A DNA stretch of 24,240 nt from Hydrogenothermus sp964516095 (GTDB taxonomy: Bacteria > Aquificota > Aquificia > Aquificales > Hydrogenothermaceae): NCBI GenBank assembly GCA_964516095.1, contig CAZEYS010000020.1, forward strand, positions 1 to 24,240, written 5' to 3'. Shown in pieces: positions 6,892-15,288 of this stretch (positions are counted from its first letter, which is position 1; the number at the start of each line of letters is the position of its first letter). The notes beneath the pieces are model-generated. The model did not search any database. It saw only the letters and a program-made list of their open reading frames with translations, and was not told the DNA's origin. A program made the translations under genes and the position numbers.

Positions 6892-8886
6892 ATGGAATTT
6901 AACGATTTAGACTGGCTATGTATAAACACTATAAGAGTTTTGTCTTTAGACCAGATTCAGCAGGCAAAGTCTGGACATCCAGGAATGCCACTTGGTGCAT
7001 CACCTATGGCTTATGTACTGTGGGATAGATTTTTGAAACACAATCCTAAAAATCCCAAATGGTTTAACAGAGATAGGTTTATTCTTTCTGCTGGACATGC
7101 CTCTGCAATGCTTTATTCTCTTTTACATTTATATGGATATGATTTGCCTCTTGAAGAATTAAAGAGATTTAGACAGTTTGGTAGCAAAACTCCTGGTCAT
7201 CCAGAGTATGGATTAACTCCTGGTGTTGAGGCTACAACAGGACCCCTTGGACAGGGTTTTGGTATGGGAGTAGGTATGGCCATAGCTGAATGTTATCTTT
7301 CCAGTTACTTCAACAGAGAAGACTTTAAAATTGTAGACCATTATACGTATGCTATTGTTTCAGATGGTGATTTAATGGAAGGAATTTCATATGAAGCTGC
7401 TGCTTTAGCTGGAAGACTAAAACTTGGAAAACTGATATATCTTTACGATGATAACCATATAACTATTGATGGTCCAACAGATATAGCATGGAAAGAAGAT
7501 ATAGAACTTAGATTTAAAGCCCATGGATGGCACGTTATAACTGTTCCAGACGGAGAAGACTTAGAAGCCATATATGGAGCAATAAAAGCAGCCCAGGATG
7601 AAAAAGAAAAACCTTCTTTAATAAGAATTAAAACACACATCGGATGGCATTCACCAAAACAGGATAATCCAGCTGTCCATGGAGCTCCACTGTCCGATGA
7701 AGAAGCAAAAGCCACCAAGAAAGCCTTAGGATTTCCGGAAGATAAAATGTTTTATATACCACAACAAGCTTTAAACCACTGCCGACAAGCAGTAGAAAAA
7801 GGGAAGCAGTACGAAGAACAGTGGAAGCAGATGTTTGAAGAGTATAAGAAAAAATACCCAGATTTAGCAAAAGAATTTGAAATGTTCATAAATGGTGAAC
7901 TTCCTGAAGGTTGGGATGAAGAACTGCCAATCTACAAAGACACATCTAAAAAAATAGCAACCAGGTCAGCCTCAGGGGAGACAATCAATATACTTGCAGA
8001 CAAATTACCTAATTTTATAGGAGGTTCTGCAGATCTTGCTTCTTCTAATAAAGTTGTAATGAAAGATAAGGGAGACTTTTATTGCGATAATCCTACAGGT
8101 AGAAATATACATTTTGGAATAAGAGAACATGCAATGGGAGCAGCTGTAAATGGAATGGCTTTACATGGAGGAGTTATACCTTTTGGTGCTACATTCTTTG
8201 TATTCTCAGACTATATGAGAGCATCTGTGAGACTTGCAGCGTTAATGCATACCCATTCTATATTTGTATACACCCATGACAGTATTGGTGTAGGGGAAGA
8301 TGGACCAACCCACCAGCCAATCGAACACCTTATGAGCTTTAGAGCCATGCCTAATATAAAAGTTATAAGACCTGCAGATGCAAATGAAACTGTTCAAGCA
8401 TGGAAAATTGCCATAAAAGAGAAATCTCCTGTAATGCTTGTTCTAACAAGACAGAATGTTCCTGTACTGGATCCTGAGAAGTACAATATAGAAGAAGGTG
8501 TTAAAAAAGGAGCATATATTTTAGAAGAAGCAGAAAATCCAGATGTTGTATTAATCGGAACAGGTTCAGAAGTACATGTTTGTTTAGAGGCAAAAAAACT
8601 ATTAGAAAAAGAAGGAATAAAAGCAACAGTTGTATCTATGCCTTCTTGGGAACTATTTTTCCAACAGGATAAAGAATATAGAGAAAAAGTCATACCTAAA
8701 GACGTACCAAAAGTCGCAGTGGAAGCTGGAATAACCTTAGGTTGGAAAGAAATCATTGGAGATAAGGGTACAGTCATTGGAATGACATCTTTTGGTGCTT
8801 CGGCCCCAGGAAATGTTCTTATGGAAAAATTTGGATTCACTCCAGAAAATATCGTTTCAAAAGTAAAAGAGATATTAAAAAAATAA
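6892..8886 (+). CDS. tkt: Transketolase
   Basis: Transketolase is the thiamine-diphosphate enzyme that moves two-carbon units between sugar phosphates in the non-oxidative pentose phosphate pathway. Seen are SGHPGMPLG (27-35, with H29) and the GHASAML block (68-74). The ThDP/Mg motif DGDLMEG begins at D158 and reaches N188 in DDNHI. HGAPL is at 263-267. The C-terminal half contains the GEDGPTHQP segment that contacts ThDP and substrate. Length 664 aa is typical for a bacterial enzyme. AAGGAG precedes the ATG, and the gene ends 6 bases before a GC-rich hairpin terminator. Confidence 0.97.
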   Translation: MEFNDLDWLCINTIRVLSLDQIQQAKSGHPGMPLGASPMAYVLWDRFLKHNPKNPKWFNRDRFILSAGHASAMLYSLLHLYGYDLPLEELKRFRQFGSKTPGHPEYGLTPGVEATTGPLGQGFGMGVGMAIAECYLSSYFNREDFKIVDHYTYAIVSDGDLMEGISYEAAALAGRLKLGKLIYLYDDNHITIDGPTDIAWKEDIELRFKAHGWHVITVPDGEDLEAIYGAIKAAQDEKEKPSLIRIKTHIGWHSPKQDNPAVHGAPLSDEEAKATKKALGFPEDKMFYIPQQALNHCRQAVEKGKQYEEQWKQMFEEYKKKYPDLAKEFEMFINGELPEGWDEELPIYKDTSKKIATRSASGETINILADKLPNFIGGSADLASSNKVVMKDKGDFYCDNPTGRNIHFGIREHAMGAAVNGMALHGGVIPFGATFFVFSDYMRASVRLAALMHTHSIFVYTHDSIGVGEDGPTHQPIEHLMSFRAMPNIKVIRPADANETVQAWKIAIKEKSPVMLVLTRQNVPVLDPEKYNIEEGVKKGAYILEEAENPDVVLIGTGSEVHVCLEAKKLLEKEGIKATVVSMPSWELFFQQDKEYREKVIPKDVPKVAVEAGITLGWKEIIGDKGTVIGMTSFGASAPGNVLMEKFGFTPENIVSKVKEILKK

Positions 8887-8891
8887 CTTCA

Positions 8892-8913
8892 GGGGCTGTG
8901 TAAGCCCCCTTTT
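8892..8913. terminator. Rho-independent terminator between convergent tkt and the glycosyltransferase
   Basis: GGGGCT (8892-8897), loop GTGTA, AGCCCC (8903-8908) form a 6-bp GC-rich stem. On the + strand it is followed by C then four T. On the - strand a run of seven T follows after a short gap, complementary to the A-run at 8877-8883. It can serve both convergent genes. Confidence 0.8.
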
Positions 8914-10143
8914 CTACTGTGAATTATTCTCGTTCTGGTTTTGTTCCTGGGATGCCTGTTTAATAATATCCTCTAAGATATTTCCAAGGATTTCTCCCCT
9001 TTGATAGAGAGTGTGATGTTTAAAGACTTTATCTCTTCCTTTTCTGGCAATTTCTTCCCTTTCGCTTGGTGCATCTTCAAGATAATACATTATCTTTCCT
9101 TCTATTTCTACACTATCCATAGGGTGGTAGGTTACAACCTCTTCGTCTACAGTAAAGAACGACTTAACAGAGAGCCTTTCTTCTAAGAAAGTTAAAGCTC
9201 CAGATGCAATGCTGTAAAAAGATGTTAATCCAATTCCAGTTGGAATAAATGGTGGCTGACTTAAAAGTGATACCTTAGTTTTTGCCAAAAATGAGGTTAT
9301 GTCTTTTAAAGTAGTGATATCTTCATAAACAACTATATTTTCTTTTGTTTCCCCTCTCACTTCTCCAAGAACATTTATCTCAATATCATCAATAGATTCT
9401 AATATATGCCATCTTCTAAGGTTCATAGCATAACCACCGATTTCAGCAAGGAGTTTTATAAAATCTTCATCTCTTTCCTGTTGTAGTTTTACAATAGCTT
9501 CCTGGAAGTCTGGAGAAAACTGAGACAAAAGATGACCTGATGCATATCTTATTGGCATATCAGGATTTCTGTATATAAGTCTTCCAAGTTCCACTGCATA
9601 TGTATATAAGCCTTCATCGAGTTTATCTTTCCAAAACTCTTCATAGATAACAGGTTCTACCACTGGGCCAACAAATGCTACATCAAACTCTTTTTCCATA
9701 GGAGGAGGTACGCGAGATGGATTAATACCGGGAGCTAAAAATGCTACATTTTTTCCCATCTGAGCAAGCCACTGGCTGTGTTCTATATCAATATTTAAAA
9801 ATAGTAGCTGATTTGATGAAATTACAGATTTTAGTTTTAGAAAGTGGAGCATAGGGTCTTCTAAAAACCAGCTTACGTGGATATTTCCAATTATATCAAA
9901 CAAAGGCTTTTTATTTTTTTGTTCATCTTCGGCAAAGATTACTCCATCAAGGTTAATATCAAACGTGAAAAGTGGTTTAAACTCAAATATTTCATTTACA
10001 ACATCCTGGATATTTTCCGGTTTAGGTTCTATCACTTTAACTTCAAAATTACGTGCAGAAATAGACTTGCTTAAGCTGTCAATTATTTCATCGTTAAATC
10101 CCTTTGGGTCAGGAGTTTTAAAGAAAACTATTCTTGGTTTCAT
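8914..10143 (-). CDS. CgeB-like glycosyltransferase (DUF3880 N-terminus plus Glyco_trans_1_2-like C-terminus)
   Basis: This is a probable GT-B-fold glycosyltransferase of 409 aa. The N-terminal half has the SWFLEDPM segment (91-98), typical of the DUF3880/CgeB N-domain. The C-terminal half has PTGIGLTSFYSIASGALTF (301-319), matching the nucleotide-sugar-binding arrangement of CgeB proteins. Next come a DEEVVTYH stretch, the EREEIARKGRDKVFKHHT helix (361-378) and an R near 382. The RRWHIL motif at 243-248 is also common in this family. Donor and acceptor are unknown; relatives modify flagellin, spores or surface glycans. GGAGG precedes the ATG. It stands alone between a shared terminator and a divergent potassium-module gene, with no sugar-nucleotide or flagellar gene nearby. 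The C-terminal tail is Gln/Asn-rich. Confidence 0.8.
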   Translation of the reverse strand: MKPRIVFFKTPDPKGFNDEIIDSLSKSISARNFEVKVIEPKPENIQDVVNEIFEFKPLFTFDINLDGVIFAEDEQKNKKPLFDIIGNIHVSWFLEDPMLHFLKLKSVISSNQLLFLNIDIEHSQWLAQMGKNVAFLAPGINPSRVPPPMEKEFDVAFVGPVVEPVIYEEFWKDKLDEGLYTYAVELGRLIYRNPDMPIRYASGHLLSQFSPDFQEAIVKLQQERDEDFIKLLAEIGGYAMNLRRWHILESIDDIEINVLGEVRGETKENIVVYEDITTLKDITSFLAKTKVSLLSQPPFIPTGIGLTSFYSIASGALTFLEERLSVKSFFTVDEEVVTYHPMDSVEIEGKIMYYLEDAPSEREEIARKGRDKVFKHHTLYQRGEILGNILEDIIKQASQEQNQNENNSQ

Positions 10144-10216
10144 AGAGCCTCCATTTCAAGGTAGAAGTTTATGCTATTATAGTTGTTTAATATAACACAA
10201 ATATTATTCATAAAAA

Positions 10217-11638
10217 ATGGAAGAAAAAAACAGAATTATTATCTTTGGTATAGGCTATTTTGGTTTTGAGTTAATAAAAGTTCTTGTAAAAAATTGGAAA
10301 GTGATAGCAGTTGATATAAATGAAGAGAAATTAAAAAGACTTAAAGAAAAATTCACAGAAAATGTTGAGACTATAAAAGGTGATGCAAGTTCTATTCTTA
10401 CCTGGAAAAAGATAGAGTTTGAAAATCTCAAACATATAATTATCACAGTAAAAGATGGTGATGTTTCTTTTGAGGCCTGCCGTATTGCGAGAGAAGTTTT
10501 CAATTTAGAAACTCCTATTACCGTGTTTCTCTATGAACTTGAAAAAGAAGAAGAGTTTTTAAAGTTGAACAACATAAACATAGTTAAACCTGCCAGTATA
10601 ATAGTTAACTCTGTAGTTTCTTTAATAGAAAAGAATTACAAAATTGCCACAAATATTGGATTAGGAAAAGGAGAAATAATAGAGGTAAAAATACTTGCAA
10701 AATCTCATTTTGTAGACAGAAAACTCAAATATCTTAGACCTTCAAAATGGAGAATTGCAGCTATATATAGAGATGGACAACTAATAATTCCATCTGGAAG
10801 AGAATCTATAAAAGTTGGTGATAGTGTTGTCTTAATTGGTGACCCTAAAGTGTTAGAGAATCTTGTTAGTATCTTATTAAAGGGTATACCTCAATTTCCT
10901 CTGCAGTTTGGTTCAGATATAGCACTGCCTTTAAAAGGTAGTTTTCTTTATGCTGCACAAGAAACGTCCTTTTTATACAAAAATACAAAAACAAATAAAG
11001 TATTAATTTATCCTTACTCAGGTTTTAAACCTGATGAAAAAGAGCTTGAAAACCTATTTACCAATTATGAGATAAAGGAAAATATAGACTCAATCTATTG
11101 GTTTCTCAAAGAGACCGATAATAATATAGCGTTTTACGTAATTCCTTTTAATGGACTGTCTTTTTTGGAAAGACTTGGCTTTAAAAAATTTTTTGAAAAA
11201 TCTAAGAAACCTTTTTTAGTTTCAAAGGGAAAATTTCCGTATAAGAACGTAGCTGTAATGCTAAATGCTCCTGACCCTGCATTTGTTTTGGAAATTGGAG
11301 TTGAAATATCAAGGCTTTTAAAAGTAGATATCAACACCTTTTATGTGGCTATGCCAAAAGAACTAAGAACTGAAGAAGAAGAAGAAAACTTACTGGACAT
11401 AAACAATGTAATAACAGATTTTGAGAATATATATAAAAAAAGTATGAATTTTAAACTATTAGAAGGAAATCCAGTGCGGGAAACTCTAAAATACCTTGAA
11501 AATTTTGACAGTCCTTTGGTCGTAATGTCCTACAAAAAGCAGAATATTTCATTTTTTAATCCTGTTGCTCAGTATTTAATTGCAAAAAAATGCCGCTTTT
11601 CATCATTCTTGATTCCTGTTGAGGAAGTAAATGAGTGA
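10217..11638 (+). CDS. RCK (TrkA-N/TrkA-C) and USP-like regulatory protein of a cation transporter
   Basis: This is a cytoplasmic nucleotide-binding regulator. RCK_N (about 5-135) begins with the Rossmann GIGYFG (11-16) and the acidic D33 at the end of strand 2, indicating NAD(H) binding. RCK_C (about 150-225) has the REGQ-like IYRDGQLIIPSGRESIKVGD pattern. The remaining half contains two universal-stress-protein-like regions. The second (about 345-470) ends in a GNPVRETL and SPLVVMS pattern, where classical USPs have a nucleotide loop; the first is degenerate. The gene overlaps the following CPA2 antiporter by 8 nt, which strongly suggests it is the antiporter's regulatory subunit. No Shine-Dalgarno is visible before the ATG. 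The protein begins straight into the Rossmann strand, so the start is still likely correct. Confidence 0.85.
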   Translation: MEEKNRIIIFGIGYFGFELIKVLVKNWKVIAVDINEEKLKRLKEKFTENVETIKGDASSILTWKKIEFENLKHIIITVKDGDVSFEACRIAREVFNLETPITVFLYELEKEEEFLKLNNINIVKPASIIVNSVVSLIEKNYKIATNIGLGKGEIIEVKILAKSHFVDRKLKYLRPSKWRIAAIYRDGQLIIPSGRESIKVGDSVVLIGDPKVLENLVSILLKGIPQFPLQFGSDIALPLKGSFLYAAQETSFLYKNTKTNKVLIYPYSGFKPDEKELENLFTNYEIKENIDSIYWFLKETDNNIAFYVIPFNGLSFLERLGFKKFFEKSKKPFLVSKGKFPYKNVAVMLNAPDPAFVLEIGVEISRLLKVDINTFYVAMPKELRTEEEEENLLDINNVITDFENIYKKSMNFKLLEGNPVRETLKYLENFDSPLVVMSYKKQNISFFNPVAQYLIAKKCRFSSFLIPVEEVNE

Positions 11639-12827
11639 AATAGAAGCAGTTTTACTTCTAATTGTTTCGATAGGCGCATTTTTAATGCCGTTTATAAGTA
11701 ATCGTTTGAATTTACCTTCTTCTGTTGCAGAAATTATATTTGGTCTTTTTATTGGTCTTATATTTCCAGATATATTTCACAAAACTGATACAGTAAGATT
11801 TTTAGGAGAGCTTGGTTTTATAATACTTATGTATCTTGCTGGTTTAGAGATTAACTTTGAAAGTATAAAAAAACTCCCGAAAAAACATAAGATTATTTAT
11901 CTCTTAGTAATTTCTTTAATTGTGGTTTTATCGGCTCTTACAGTTTACTATTTACAGTTACCTTCTGTGTATACACTTGTGCTGTTAACAACAGCAGTTG
12001 GTTTGCTTTTTCCTGTCTTGAAAGACTTAGACCTGCTTTCAACAAGTTTTGGACAAATTCTCCTAATACTTGGTAGCATTGGAGAAGTGGTAAGTTTAAT
12101 ATCTATTACAGTATTTTTTGTAGTGTACAAATTTGGCTTATCAGAAAAGGCCATGTTTGACCTTTTAGAGATTTTTCTATTTTTCTGGCTTGCATATGTA
12201 ATGCTTAAACTTTTTAAACTTTTTATATGGTGGTACCCAGAGAAACTGCACATTTTTTTAAAAAGTGAAGGTATAACAGAAACTGCAGTAAGAGCAAACT
12301 TTGTTAATATGTTCGTTTTTGTAGCGTTAGCTTCTTTACTTGGTCTTGAACCTATTATTGGTGCATTTTTTGGCGGTCTCTTTTTTTCAATCATATTTAA
12401 GGAAAAAGCAGAAGTAGTAGAAAAACTTTCTTCATTTGGATATGGATTTTTAATACCTATCTTCTTTATAGATGTTGGTCTTAGATTTAATCTTTTAGAC
12501 TTATTAAAATTTGATATCATTATAAATGCATTACTTATAAGCATGCTTATGCTGTTGATAAGGTTTGTTGCATCTTTACCACTATTATTTGCAGGTTTTT
12601 CGTTGAAAGAACTGATTGTTACTCCTTTTGCTTTATCTATACCACTTACCTTACTGGTCGCAATATCCACAATAGGTTATGAAACTCATATGATAGGAGA
12701 AAAAGATGCTTTTGTTATTATATTAACGGCCATATTAACAGGGCTTTTTTATCCCTGGATATTTAAAAACATGGTAAAAAGATTAAATTTTGAAAAAAAC
12801 AAAGAAAAGGAACAGGAAAATGTATAA
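11631..12827 (+). CDS. CPA2-family cation:proton antiporter (Kef/NapA-like membrane subunit)
   Basis: This 398-aa integral membrane protein has about 11-12 hydrophobic helices. The sequences GLFIGLIFP (38-46) and LGELGFIILMYLAGLE (58-73) match the N-terminal repeat of CPA2 antiporters such as KefC, NapA and GerN. In the helix where KefC has a QD pair and NapA a DD pair, this protein has G151-E152 (GSIGEVVSLI). An acidic residue is therefore kept, but as Glu. There is no cytoplasmic RCK domain; that function is supplied by the overlapping upstream gene, as in split two-gene systems such as KhtTU. The transported ion (K+ or Na+) cannot be told from the sequence. The C-terminus is Lys/Glu-rich, and the stop overlaps the exonuclease start by 8 nt. 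Confidence 0.88.
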   Translation: MSEIEAVLLLIVSIGAFLMPFISNRLNLPSSVAEIIFGLFIGLIFPDIFHKTDTVRFLGELGFIILMYLAGLEINFESIKKLPKKHKIIYLLVISLIVVLSALTVYYLQLPSVYTLVLLTTAVGLLFPVLKDLDLLSTSFGQILLILGSIGEVVSLISITVFFVVYKFGLSEKAMFDLLEIFLFFWLAYVMLKLFKLFIWWYPEKLHIFLKSEGITETAVRANFVNMFVFVALASLLGLEPIIGAFFGGLFFSIIFKEKAEVVEKLSSFGYGFLIPIFFIDVGLRFNLLDLLKFDIIINALLISMLMLLIRFVASLPLLFAGFSLKELIVTPFALSIPLTLLVAISTIGYETHMIGEKDAFVIILTAILTGLFYPWIFKNMVKRLNFEKNKEKEQENV

Positions 12828-13437
12828 AATGACCAGTGATGAAGCTGTATTTGTTGCTATTGATTTAGAAACTACTGGATTTTCTCCAGAAACGAGTTCT
12901 GTTATTGAAGTGGCAGCTGTAAAATTTCAGGGTGGATTTGTTTTAAATAAATACTGGGAACTTACAAAACCTGATGAAGGATATATTCCAAAAAGAGTAA
13001 GTCAGCTTACAGGTATAACAAATGCAATGGTAATAGACAGACCAACTTTTTTTGATATATATCCAGAGCTTTATAATTTTATTAAAAATTCAGTTGTTAT
13101 TGCCCATAATGCAAAATTCGATTTATCTTTCCTAAACTACACTCACCAAAAAAGATTTAGAGAAAGTTTAAAGATACCTTATATATGCACAGATATGCTT
13201 GCAAGAAGACTCTTTCCTGAAATAGGAAAAAAATCCCTTGAGTGCGTTGCAAATCATTTAGGTATAAAGTTCAAACAAAGCCATAGAGCTATGTCAGATG
13301 CACTTGCGACCTATGAAATTTTTCAAAAGATAACTGAAATCCTTCACGATTACAATGTAGATAGAGTATTAGATATAATAAAATTTGCAGAGGGTAAAAA
13401 AATAAATCCTAAAAGTAAAAGGAAGCGTTATGTTTAA
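12820..13437 (+). CDS. DEDDh 3'-5' exonuclease, DnaQ/epsilon-like
   Basis: This is a stand-alone exonuclease of the DnaQ family. The four catalytic positions are present: D15 and E17 (AIDLETTG, ExoI), D101 in the HNAKFD block (96-101, ExoII), and H155 with D160 in HRAMSD (ExoIII). The arrangement is therefore DEDDh, as in polymerase III epsilon subunits and related proofreading or repair nucleases. I chose the ATG at 12820 (205 aa), with AAAGG 9 nt upstream. A longer frame starting at TTG 12790 would add a lysine-rich stretch inside the antiporter gene and looks artificial. The C-terminus is basic (residues 193-205). A distinct clamp-binding motif is not obvious. It could be the replicative epsilon subunit or an accessory nuclease; context does not decide. 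Confidence 0.9.
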   Translation: MYKMTSDEAVFVAIDLETTGFSPETSSVIEVAAVKFQGGFVLNKYWELTKPDEGYIPKRVSQLTGITNAMVIDRPTFFDIYPELYNFIKNSVVIAHNAKFDLSFLNYTHQKRFRESLKIPYICTDMLARRLFPEIGKKSLECVANHLGIKFKQSHRAMSDALATYEIFQKITEILHDYNVDRVLDIIKFAEGKKINPKSKRKRYV

Positions 13438-14355
13438 AAGTTTTTTGCTGTTATTTTTATATTTATAACTTTTGCATACGCAGATACTACTAACTCGTTT
13501 ATAGAAATTTTCCATTCAAAAACCTCTCAATTACTCTATAATACTTTGACATATATAGAAAAGTTTACAGGAACTGAAAATGCCCGTTTAATCTCAAAAG
13601 CTTACGTTAAAATTAAATTTGGATATAGTTATAGCTCCTTTGAAAAATCTCAAAGTATAAAATCTATAAACTTAAATATAAGAATTCCGGTTTTTGAAAA
13701 AAAGATAAAGTTTTTTGTTTCTTCTTTTAAGAAAGGATTATCCAATAAAGAAAATGTTTTTCCCTATGAACCACCAACAGCAAAAAATGGTAACAGTATA
13801 TCAACAGGTTTCGAGTATAATCCATGGAGGAAAAAACTCTTCAACGTGAATATAAGAGCTGGTATCACCACAATAAAAAAAGCTTATTTAAAAACCTATC
13901 TTAGAACCCCTAAAATAATCTTTAAAAACATATCAGTTGAAATAGAGGAAACGGCAAGATATGAAAGCAAAATTTTTAAAGATGAACCTGTATTACAGGA
14001 CTACTCTCGAATTTATTTAAGTAGGCTTATCAACAAAACATCTGTTTTATCTCTTCTTATAGAAAGAAGTAAAAGGGAAGAAGATTCGTTTAATACTCAT
14101 TTTATAGGCCTGTCTTTATCTAAAATAGTAGGAAAGAGTAAAAAAGATGTAGTATCCTTTAGTATATCAAGAACCGGAAACAAAATAATAGGTGCTTATC
14201 CAACTGAGTACAATCTTTCTTTAAACAACAGATATAAATTTCAAAGGTGGGCCTATTTCAACGCTGTTATAGGAGTAAACTGGTTAAAATATTACCATTT
14301 TAAAAACAATCCTTATTTCAGATTTACCCTTGAAATGTACTTTGGTAAATGGTAG
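13430..14355 (+). CDS. Outer-membrane beta-barrel-like protein, frameshifted within its signal peptide
   Basis: The ATG at 13430 has AAAGGA six bases upstream and overlaps the exonuclease gene by 8 nt, but in this frame it stops at TAA 13466-13468 after 12 codons. In the -1 frame from about 13438 the reading continues as FFAVIFIFITFAYA followed by D, and then runs open to 14355. One extra base in the AAAA-G-TTTTTT run (13436-13446) would join them. The result is a classic signal peptide with an AYA cleavage site (codons to 13482) and a 290-aa mature protein. The body is rich in alternating polar/hydrophobic strands and ends with YFRFTLEMYFGKW, an aromatic C-terminus typical of outer-membrane barrels. 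The intact frame alone (TTG at 13546) would lack export. This is either a real disruption or a homopolymer sequencing error. Function is unknown. Confidence 0.7.
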
Positions 14356-14356
14356 T

Positions 14357-15238
14357 TTATCGGTTTATTAAATCTTTTATTCTATTATAAATTTCAAGGG
14401 TAGCTTTAGATTTATTAAGGGTATAAAAATGAAGGCCTTTCACATTGTGCTTTAAAAGGTCTTCACATTGCCTTACAGCAAATTCTATTCCTATTTTTTC
14501 CACATCTTCAGGGCTGTTTTCATATTTTTCAAGCTTCTTAACCAAAGCTTCTGGTATCGTAGCCCCACACATAAGGGCAAATTTCCTTATCTGTTTGAAA
14601 TTTGTAATTGGCATTATGCCAGGAATAATAGGAATATTTATGCCTTCTCTCTGGCATATATCCACATATCTATAAAAGTAGGTATTATCAAAAAACATTT
14701 GAGTAATTGCAAACTCTGCTCCAGCTTCAACTTTTTTCTTGAAATAATAAATATCTCTTTCTAAATTTGGACTTTCTGGATGTCCCTCTGGATAAGCGGC
14801 AACACCGATACTGAACCAATCTCCAAATTGTTCTTTTATTAATGATACAAGCTCGCTTGCATATCTGCACCCATCTTCTGGGATTGAAAAGTCTTCCACA
14901 TTTACAGGAATATCTCCCCTTAAAGCCAGTATATTTTCAATACCTATATTTTTGTAATCCTGTAATATATCTAAAAGTTCCTTTTTAGTATGTCCTATAC
15001 ATGTTAGATGTGCCATAACATTTAACGAAGTTTTCTCGTGTAGTTCTTTTACTATTTTTCGTGTTCTGTCTCGTGTAGAACCTCCTGCTCCATAGGTTAC
15101 CGAAACAAAGGTGGGGTTTAATAATTCAAGCTCTTTTATTGTGTTGAATAGTTGTCTTTCTCCTTCTTCTGTTTTTGGAGGAAAAAATTCAAAAGATATA
15201 CTGGTTTTTACTTTTTTTAGTGCTTGAGATATCTTCAT
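14357..15238 (-). CDS. metF: 5,10-methylenetetrahydrofolate reductase
   Basis: MetF reduces methylene-THF to methyl-THF, the methyl donor for methionine synthesis, using FAD. Diagnostic features are E17 in SFEFFPPK (catalytic acid region), YGAGGSTRDRT (49-59), D109 in LRGD (flavin site), AITQMFFD (177-184), GIMPI (207-211) and GLHFYTLN (268-275). Length 293 aa is normal. The gene is separated from queA by 50 bases holding a likely promoter, so it can be expressed independently. Its stop lies one base from the end of the convergent barrel-protein gene, and no terminator hairpin is visible there. Confidence 0.96.
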   Translation of the reverse strand: MKISQALKKVKTSISFEFFPPKTEEGERQLFNTIKELELLNPTFVSVTYGAGGSTRDRTRKIVKELHEKTSLNVMAHLTCIGHTKKELLDILQDYKNIGIENILALRGDIPVNVEDFSIPEDGCRYASELVSLIKEQFGDWFSIGVAAYPEGHPESPNLERDIYYFKKKVEAGAEFAITQMFFDNTYFYRYVDICQREGINIPIIPGIMPITNFKQIRKFALMCGATIPEALVKKLEKYENSPEDVEKIGIEFAVRQCEDLLKHNVKGLHFYTLNKSKATLEIYNRIKDLINR

Positions 15239-15275
15239 AGCTTTATTAAACCTTGTCTCTAATTTTTAGAAAAGA

Positions 15276-15284
15276 ATTATAGCA
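15276..15284 (-). promoter_or_regulatory. Extended -10 promoter element upstream of metF
   Basis: On the - strand TGC is followed directly by a perfect TATAAT (15281-15276), the extended -10 form, 38 bases before the metF ATG. No good -35 is visible at the right spacing, which is tolerable for an extended -10. Confidence 0.4.
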
Positions 15285-15288
15285 TAAA

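Noticed and set aside
11948..12670. Long antisense ORF (240 aa) within the antiporter gene
   Set aside because: It is the complement of a hydrophobic coding sequence, lacks a recognisable domain or ribosome site, and overlaps a gene with clear family motifs.
12790..12819. Upstream TTG extension of the exonuclease
   Set aside because: It adds only lysine-rich residues translated from the antiporter's C-terminal codons. The ATG at 12820 has AAAGG at proper spacing and the catalytic core follows at the normal distance.
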